Source of the DNA: a virus
IMG/VR virus record: IMGVR_UViG_3300025736_000045
Coordinates: 1-46,724 of that record
Direction: 5' to 3' (one strand)
DNA: 46,724 nucleotides
Part shown: piece by piece, positions 41,841 to 46,724 of the stretch
Numbering within the stretch: position 1 is the stretch's first letter
How the letters are laid out: each line of letters opens with the position of its first letter
The notes under the pieces: model-generated
Told to the model about the DNA's origin: nothing
Databases searched by the model: none
The model's input: the letters and a program-made list of their open reading frames with translations, nothing else
Made by a program: the position numbers and the translations under genes

Positions 41841-42698
41841 CTAATAGCCTGTATACGCAGACGCCGTTTCCCGGTTTCTTGTAAACACATAAGCCGGCTT
41901 AACCGGTTGAATCCGAACATGGTCAAACAACACAGTTGTAACATATCTTAACCCATCAAACAAATGGTCATAATAAAAATCTTTAATCGGTTTATCATCT
42001 ATACCTTTAACATACCCACCCATAAACCCGGATACTAGAATCGGACACCTCTCAGAGTCTACCTTTAACCTGACCATAGTATCTTTCCCAACTTGCATCG
42101 GGTTAACCAGAGCTCGGATAAGGTTGATACCAGTCATAATTTCTAACACTTTATATTTAATTCTAATCTTAAAATCGTGTCTCAAGATATCAGCCGTTGA
42201 CCGTTCAGACTGGTCATTCGCATGAGAAACAGCCGGGTCTCCGGCATCTTTAAATGAACATCCGGGAAACAGTTCTTTCGACACTTTCTTAACCATAGAC
42301 GCAAAGTTTTGAATAATGATATTGTTACCAAACAACTCAGCCAACACGTTCAACCCCCCATTCCCATCAAGTTGAACCCAGACACAAGCTGGATGCCGGT
42401 AGCCGAAGTCCCAACCTCTCCAGATATCCCGATACGGGTTATGTTTAAGTTTGACAACATTGCTATCCATAGAGAACTTATCATAAACCCTAGCCCCTTC
42501 GGTCTTAGTAAAATCTAACTCCATCTCTTGCCGCCACTTATCTTCAGAATCATAAGTCGCCCGCACATCATCTGCCCATTGACTTGTTTTATTCGGGTCA
42601 GCTGAATAATGGAGGAAAACAACTTTAAACTTGTTATTCTCGTTTTCCTTTACATGCAACCCTTTAACTTCTTCTTTACAACCATCTACAATTATCAT
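41841..42698 (-). CDS. terL: Large terminase, nuclease-domain half (TerL-C), 285 residues
   Basis: RGWDFGYRHPACVW gives the first metal-binding Asp of the RNase-H-like terminase nuclease. KDAGDPAVSHAND gives the second, and YYDHLFDGLRYV the last acidic residues. The N-terminal 75 residues (KFKVVFLHYSADPNKTSQWA, WRQEMELDF) are the normal linker between the ATPase and nuclease parts. The frame opens with its own ATG coupled by ATGA to the preceding 99-residue gene. It must work together with the separate ATPase half at 42994-43695. Confidence 0.88.
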   Translation of the reverse strand: MIIVDGCKEEVKGLHVKENENNKFKVVFLHYSADPNKTSQWADDVRATYDSEDKWRQEMELDFTKTEGARVYDKFSMDSNVVKLKHNPYRDIWRGWDFGYRHPACVWVQLDGNGGLNVLAELFGNNIIIQNFASMVKKVSKELFPGCSFKDAGDPAVSHANDQSERSTADILRHDFKIRIKYKVLEIMTGINLIRALVNPMQVGKDTMVRLKVDSERCPILVSGFMGGYVKGIDDKPIKDFYYDHLFDGLRYVTTVLFDHVRIQPVKPAYVFTRNRETASAYTGY

Positions 42699-42994
42699 TG
42701 GATTCCTGTTGAATGATGTCTTGAATACGTGTTTAACAATTCATCTAACATATTGTTTCTAGTCTGCCCACCTTCTAACGGACCACCACCTTGCATCTTG
42801 CCAACGCCAGCAGCCGGAGCCATACCAGCCGGAGCCATTTGACTTTGTACAGGAGCCATAAGCTGACCAGCCCCCGCACCAGCAGCAGGATACCCAGCCG
42901 GGCTATTAGCAGCGTTAGAATATATCTGGCTAATCATATCTGGTTGAACTAAACTCATAGGGTCTTGCTGTCGATTATTTGAAAACCCGTTCAT
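42695..42994 (-). CDS. Low-complexity protein lying between the two terminase halves, 99 residues
   Basis: It has AGGAGG upstream and overlaps TerL-N (TAATG) and TerL-C (ATGA), so it is translated between them. The sequence is rich in Ala, Gly, Pro, Met and Gln (SPAGYPAAGAGAGQLMAPVQ) with polar helical ends (SLVQPDMISQIY, NNMLDELLNTYSRHH). It has no intein, HNH or intron features. It could be a small virion protein or a linker or partner of the split motor. Confidence 0.65.
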   Translation of the reverse strand: MNGFSNNRQQDPMSLVQPDMISQIYSNAANSPAGYPAAGAGAGQLMAPVQSQMAPAGMAPAAGVGKMQGGGPLEGGQTRNNMLDELLNTYSRHHSTGIQ

Positions 42995-43695
42995 TAATCG
43001 TCCTCCTTCTTAACATCATGAACTAACCTATAAAACAAATTTCTTTTCCCATTAGGAGTTGACACCCCAACTAACCGCCCGCCACCTTCAAGTGTCGCAT
43101 TCATCGCTGCATACGTTTCTTCTGCCCGTTCCTGAAAACTCCATTCATCACACATAATCGCACTAGCCGTATAACTTCTAACCGCATCACTATCCTGTGA
43201 CAACCCGGATATCTCAGATTCCATTGTTGGAAAACTAAGTTTAGGCGGTTTATTGGCAAGTTTATGTCGAATCTTAGCTTTTGGCGGTAACCGGTCATAC
43301 ATAAATTTGACTCTACTAAGAAGAGATAACTGTCTGGCTAACCCAGCGTCATCTTCTTTTTTAGATATAAAATATATTATCTGTCCTTTATACTGAGTAG
43401 CTAACCATAAGTGTAACGCACAGAACAACCAAGAGACAATCATCTGGCGAGATTTGACTACTAACATCATACTGCAAGTCAACCATTCTTTGATAAGGAC
43501 TTTGATATAATCCTGTTGCGGGAACCGTTTTATCGGGCACCCATGGTCATGGGGGTCTAAAGTGTAACACAAGTCAAACACAAATTCATAAGGGTCGATA
43601 ATATTAGCCGCCTGCCCGACTTTTGCTCCTAACATATTGGCAACTTCTTGACCGAAATTTATATCTTTAATATCCGATACATTGGTCTTAACCAC
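42994..43695 (-). CDS. terL: Large terminase, ATPase-domain half (TerL-N), 233 residues
   Basis: Walker A-like MLVVKSRQMIVSWL (a deviant type seen in terminases), Walker B AIMCDEW with catalytic Glu, and the coupling motif VSTPNGKRN define the packaging ATPase. A Gln-bearing adenine motif (FPQQDYIKVLI) precedes it. The protein stops shortly after the coupling motif at VHDVKKEDD, where an intact terminase would continue into the nuclease. With the 285-residue half the sum is about 518, a normal TerL length. Confidence 0.88.
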   Translation of the reverse strand: MVKTNVSDIKDINFGQEVANMLGAKVGQAANIIDPYEFVFDLCYTLDPHDHGCPIKRFPQQDYIKVLIKEWLTCSMMLVVKSRQMIVSWLFCALHLWLATQYKGQIIYFISKKEDDAGLARQLSLLSRVKFMYDRLPPKAKIRHKLANKPPKLSFPTMESEISGLSQDSDAVRSYTASAIMCDEWSFQERAEETYAAMNATLEGGGRLVGVSTPNGKRNLFYRLVHDVKKEDD

Positions 43696-43697
43696 TG

Positions 43698-44606
43698 TTA
43701 CCCTCCAGCTTTAATACCAGCTGCAATATTGTTAATTTCTATAGCCGCTTTCTTTTGCTGTTCCGGGTCAGGTACATATTTTCTTATAACCCCGGCTACC
43801 CTAACGATAATCGCTTTAATACTTTGCAACGTTATCTGGACTGTATGAGCATCTTCCAGCTCAGCTATAACTTTTGTCAGATTCCGTATCTCTTTGATAA
43901 GGGTCAACTTGAACTTAGCATCTTTAAATTCAGCATCAATTTTCAATGCTGAACTTAACATATCCTGAATAATAGCCAACTCTTCTCTCAGATTTAATTG
44001 GCTATCGCTTGATAACAACGCAAACACGCTTTTATCTTGCTCTTTACTTACAAACCGATACTTCCGGTCTTGCGGTATAAACTCGCCATACGCTCCGGGT
44101 ATAATCTCATCAGGAGCTCCAACCACAGATTCTTCTCTACTAAACCCACTCACGTTACCTGAGATTAACCGTTCTTTAGTATCTATCGCCATAATCTTAT
44201 CCTGAACATCCTGTGACACCGGCTCAAGCGGCGGTGATTCATCAGGTTTCCGTTGATTCCGGTATTCTCGTTTAACAAACAAATCCAACGCTTTAACCAA
44301 CCCGTCATTAACTTTCTCAGCCCCGGCGATTCTATAAACCCGGGCTGCCCCGGACCGTTTGATTTTTCTAATAAAGATACCGAATCGGGCAAGTTGACGT
44401 TTCTGTTGGTTAACACCTCCGTGGAATTTGCATTTATCAGCAAACAAGATACATTTTGCTCTGCATCGTACAAGGATATCCTGTTTCAAATGTCCACAAC
44501 ACTGGTAAAGGTCAGTAGTTATGTGACCCCGGTTCTCTTTACCAATCTTAAACTCGGACTTAATAACATCCGCAGCGTTGTTTAGACACACTTCTTTCTT
44601 ATCCAT
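43698..44606 (-). CDS. terS: Small terminase / DNA-recognition protein candidate, 302 residues
   Basis: It is the first late gene, immediately before the terminase ATPase. The N-terminal part has a Cys/His cluster (C36, C37, H39, C48, C52, C59, H62, ending CKFHGG), like the zinc-binding HGG motif of some terminase-associated proteins. The C-terminal half is helical (LREELAIIQDMLSSALKI, LTLIKEIRNLTKVIAELE), fit for oligomerisation. No ribosome site precedes the ATG, and a promoter -10 lies eight bases away, so the mRNA may be leaderless. Confidence 0.6.
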   Translation of the reverse strand: MDKKEVCLNNAADVIKSEFKIGKENRGHITTDLYQCCGHLKQDILVRCRAKCILFADKCKFHGGVNQQKRQLARFGIFIRKIKRSGAARVYRIAGAEKVNDGLVKALDLFVKREYRNQRKPDESPPLEPVSQDVQDKIMAIDTKERLISGNVSGFSREESVVGAPDEIIPGAYGEFIPQDRKYRFVSKEQDKSVFALLSSDSQLNLREELAIIQDMLSSALKIDAEFKDAKFKLTLIKEIRNLTKVIAELEDAHTVQITLQSIKAIIVRVAGVIRKYVPDPEQQKKAAIEINNIAAGIKAGG

Positions 44607-44614
44607 CAGCGGGA

Positions 44615-44643
44615 ATTATATCATAATCAATTTCAAATAGCAA
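44615..44643 (-). promoter_or_regulatory. Late promoter for the whole minus-strand block
   Basis: Read on the minus strand: TTGCTA (44638-44643), 17-bp spacer, TATAAT (44615-44620). The -10 ends eight bases before the ATG of the terS candidate, so the transcript would start at or next to the start codon. It is the only good sigma70-type promoter seen ahead of the 28-kb late block. Confidence 0.65.
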
Positions 44644-45284
44644 GAAGTATCTTTGAGACCTATGTCAAATATAGGTCTAAATGAAACAGAATGATAGCTC
44701 TCGCTTTAGTTGTTGGCTTACCTATATCTTGGTATACCTAAGGGGTTAAAGTGGCTTAGAAGGGCTTATTTAATAGTTGACAGGTTTGGTTAGTGTAAAG
44801 AAAAGATTATAAGAAAGGTATAAGAAAAGGTATAAGAAAGAATATTCATTAAAGAAAGAATTAAAAGAATTATAAAGAATTAATTCAAAAGAATTACTAA
44901 GTATATATATATATATATTAATATACTAAGAACTCTTGGTAGTAATTCTTTGAAAGGATTCTTAAGGAAAACTTTCTTATCTCGTTTCAGAATTATTTCG
45001 GGGTTTATGTATAGCGTTAAGCTCCGCTCAGCTGTAGCGTTCACCCGGGGTTCGTGTGCCCCGGTTCACTGCTTCGCTCGCTCACGTTCTTCCCCATTCT
45101 TGAGCTACCCCTTATTAGGAATCTTTTCCGCTTTCTTGGGTTTGTTGTCAAACATAAAATTACCACCCTCCCCTTTCAGGTCAGTGGAAATTAAGAATCT
45201 AGTGGCGACAATTATCTAGCCACCACGATAGGGAGTCTACTACTATACATTAATATAGAAATGGCAGCCCCCCGTTTCGGGTTT

Positions 45285-45345
45285 ACCGGTGTATGACCGG
45301 TTTATTATTGGGATATCATTGGTCTATCACCGGTTTTGTGCCGGT
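45285..45345. repeat. Cluster of ACCGGT palindromes
   Basis: ACCGGT occurs at 45285-45290, 45296-45301 and 45329-45334, with a partial CCGGT at 45341-45345. Distances of 11, 33 and 12 bases approximate whole helical turns, so the copies lie on one DNA face, as in operator or iteron clusters. Confidence 0.5.
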
Positions 45346-45358
45346 CTACTTAAAAATA

Positions 45359-45392
45359 TTTACTCGGCACACGTTTACTCACACATTTACTC
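45359..45392 (+). repeat. Three TTTACTC direct repeats
   Basis: TTTACTC at 45359, 45374 and 45386, just downstream of the ACCGGT cluster. Iteron-like, possibly bound by a replication or regulatory protein. The function is inferred from arrangement only. Confidence 0.45.
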
Positions 45393-45551
45393 ATAGTCAA
45401 TCTTCCGTCTATATAGGGAACGCGTGTATATCATTACGCCTAATTATTATCCTATCACTGATTATCTGACAACACAGGAAATATATCTCCGTTCCATTAT
45501 CAACATATAAATTATTATATCGACGGTACGAAAATTATTATACTCAAAAGC

Positions 45552-45570
45552 TTGACACGTATGATATAGT
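45552..45570 (+). promoter_or_regulatory. Extended -10 promoter for the 271-residue protein gene
   Basis: TATGATATAGT (45560-45570) is an extended -10, and TTGACA (45552-45557) sits seven bases before TATAGT as at 7436 and 12802. The leader of about 135 bases contains the palindrome pair at 45647-45688, so the gene may be controlled by its own product. Confidence 0.5.
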
Positions 45571-45646
45571 TAAAACATAAACATTAGAATGTAATTGCTC
45601 TTTTACAACTTAACTTTTTTTCTTCCGTGTTTATCCTTTGCAAAAC

Positions 45647-45688
45647 AGCAAAACGGTTTTGCTAAACAACGGGCAAAACGGTTTTGCT
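45647..45688. promoter_or_regulatory. Palindrome pair upstream of the 271-residue gene
   Basis: AGCAAAACGGTTTTGCT (45647-45663) and a copy with one changed outer base (45672-45688) are 25 bp apart, between the promoter and the ribosome site. The same pair recurs after the gene. Likely binding sites of the encoded protein or hairpins in its mRNA. Confidence 0.65.
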
Positions 45689-45713
45689 AAACGCAGATAA
45701 GGAGGAAATAAAC

Positions 45714-46529
45714 ATGGGTAAAAAAACAGCAAAAAAAAGCACTGATAACACACAGGGTATTCTCAGAGTTAACTGGGAAAAAATGGTTGAGGCTATTAAA
45801 ACTGCCAGTAACCTAAGCTCATCTTACACTGACAAATTGACTATAGTTGTCGAGCTAGAGAATAAATTCGATTTCCGCCGTCAATATCATCCGGTTATGG
45901 TCAAGGGCAAAAAAGGCTATAAAGCATTGTCGATAAAAGAATATTGCAAGGTCCATTTACAGTGCAATGAAATTTTGTATGACAATATTCTAATAGGCCT
46001 CCAGTGGGGTTACACTGCCAGCGTGCAGGATAGAAAGTTCCAGAGTCTCATCAAACCGCTATTAAAAAATATTGACAAGGCTCGGCTCGACGCCGACCTG
46101 CAAAAAACATTGCCTAATGCGGTTAGAATTGCGAAAAAATACGCCGATTTGCCGAAAAACATCACGTCGGAAATATTGACGTGTAAACCTAAGGAAATAG
46201 CGGACGTTAAACCTGTACTGTTTGCTCTCGCTGGGTTGCCCGAAATATCCCACAAACAGCCAGAATTTTTCCGCAACTTGCCCACGGGATACGACTATAA
46301 TAGTAATCCTCTGCTCACAGTGAAATGGCAGCGCATGGACAGCGAAAAACCCGTACAACATGAAACAGTTGGATTTCGCTTCCAAGTGTCCGAATTGAAT
46401 GACCTAATTCGGCAAGGTCATGCAGTGCTAAACCGATATCTGGCAGGCGTGAAAAAACAGAAAATCCTAAAAAACGCCCACGACAAATCGCCCGACAAAT
46501 CGCCAATGGAGATAGTAGTATCAGCGTAA
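45714..46529 (+). CDS. Palindrome-flanked protein of unknown family, 271 residues
   Basis: AAGGAGG eight bases before ATG 45714 chooses this start. The protein is basic and helical; LSIKEYCKVHLQCNEILYDN followed by LIGLQWGYTAS could be a helix-turn-helix. The C-terminal domain (HETVGFRFQVSELNDLI) is shared with the partial gene at 1-195, and the tail is Lys-rich. The gene is flanked on both sides by the same palindrome pair, as expected for an autoregulated DNA-binding, partition-like or replication-initiation protein. None of these can be chosen from sequence alone. Confidence 0.7.
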   Translation: MGKKTAKKSTDNTQGILRVNWEKMVEAIKTASNLSSSYTDKLTIVVELENKFDFRRQYHPVMVKGKKGYKALSIKEYCKVHLQCNEILYDNILIGLQWGYTASVQDRKFQSLIKPLLKNIDKARLDADLQKTLPNAVRIAKKYADLPKNITSEILTCKPKEIADVKPVLFALAGLPEISHKQPEFFRNLPTGYDYNSNPLLTVKWQRMDSEKPVQHETVGFRFQVSELNDLIRQGHAVLNRYLAGVKKQKILKNAHDKSPDKSPMEIVVSA

Positions 46530-46587
46530 CATTGCAACATCAACTAATCCGCAGAGGATAAACACGGAGGGAAAAAAACAGCAAAAC

Positions 46588-46636
46588 AGCAAAACGGTTT
46601 TGCTAAACAACGAGCAAAACGGTTTTGCTCTTTTTT
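46588..46636 (+). terminator. Palindrome pair ending in an intrinsic terminator
   Basis: AGCAAAACGGTTTTGCT stands at 46588-46604 and again at 46613-46629, 25 bp apart. The second can fold as GAGCAAAA-CGG-TTTTGCTC followed by TTTTTT (46612-46636), a good Rho-independent terminator for the upstream gene. The site may serve both as terminator and as protein-binding palindrome. Confidence 0.65.
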
Positions 46637-46724
46637 AAAGTTTCAATACAAATTGAGATTTCAGAAAAGAGACAAACAAAAGGGAACGAAAAAAACTACC
46701 AAAACAGAAAAGGGGACGTTATGA
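46627..46724 (+). repeat. Right copy of the roughly 100-bp end repeat, ending in a start codon
   Basis: Similar to 276-375, with the last 36 bases identical. It ends with ATG at 46721-46723 behind AAAAGGGG, so another gene related to the one at 372 begins at the window's edge. Confidence 0.8.

Larger units (their letters stand above)
44644..45551. other. Non-coding region between divergent gene blocks
   Basis: About 900 bases with no convincing gene. It holds an AT-rich part (44780-44960, with a TATATA run near 44903-44922), then a GC-rich hairpin segment near 45040-45070 (CCGGGG/CCCCGG), a GTGGC/GCCAC hairpin near 45202-45223, and the repeat clusters listed separately. A 16-codon minus-strand frame with a strong GGGGAGGG site (MFDNKPKKAEKIPNKG) may be real. 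This is the best alternative place for an origin of replication or packaging start. Confidence 0.45.

Noticed and set aside
42994-43695. Intein or frameshift as the reason for the split terminase
   Set aside because: The ATPase half has no Cys-led intein segment at its end, the nuclease half starts with its own ATG, and a complete gene with a strong ribosome site lies between.
44950-45219. 89-residue plus-strand frame in the divergent region
   Set aside because: Composition is unlike neighbouring genes and it spans GC-rich hairpins. The GAAAGG upstream is by itself too weak to support it.

Overview
The window reads as almost all of the genome of a short-tailed (podovirus-type) tailed phage with an AT-rich genome and strong Shine-Dalgarno sites. 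Evidence for this is a terminase, portal, scaffold, HK97-type capsid gene, an adaptor and nozzle pair, one very long fibre with a self-cleaving chaperone, and three large internal (ejection-type) proteins. There is no tape measure, sheath or tail-tube gene. No integrase, repressor, DNA polymerase, primase or reverse transcriptase is visible, so the phage looks virulent and dependent on the host polymerase. The host cannot be named from the sequence.

Layout. The plus strand from 1 to about 16.5 kb carries the early and replication genes. First come many small unknown proteins, several with zinc ribbons. Then follow a 467-residue zinc-ribbon protein, a clan-MH (M20/M42-like) metallopeptidase, DNA-binding candidates, a VRR-NUC nuclease, a Cas4/RecB-like Fe-S nuclease, an SSB-like protein and a DnaB helicase. 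The helicase gene is broken: its two halves each carry half of an intein, and a free-standing HNH endonuclease gene lies between them. The minus strand from 44.6 kb down to 16.7 kb is one dense late block, read as TerS, split TerL, three small genes and a transglycosylase, portal, scaffold, capsid genes, connector genes, fibre, and internal virion proteins. The two blocks converge at about 16.6 kb on a promoter followed by a nested RNA structure.

The two window ends carry related units. The end of a gene at 1-195 is paralogous to the 271-residue gene at 45714-46529. Each copy is followed by a pair of 17-bp palindromes whose centres are 25 bp apart, then a roughly 100-bp conserved segment ending in the same start codon. 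The palindrome half-sites differ between the copies. This suggests duplicated regulators, or replication or partition proteins, with diverged sites. It also suggests that the window stops inside a repeat and misses a short piece of the genome.

The most notable points are the split-intein helicase with its HNH gene, a large terminase split into ATPase and nuclease genes with an unrelated gene between them, two T-arm/acceptor RNAs resembling tRNA 3' halves, three further multi-helix RNA candidates, the phage metallopeptidase, two striking repeat proteins (Ala-Ala-Tyr and Cys-x-x), and a 38-residue Arg/Gly-rich peptide in the packaging cluster. All functions are inferred by reading the sequence; no database search was run.
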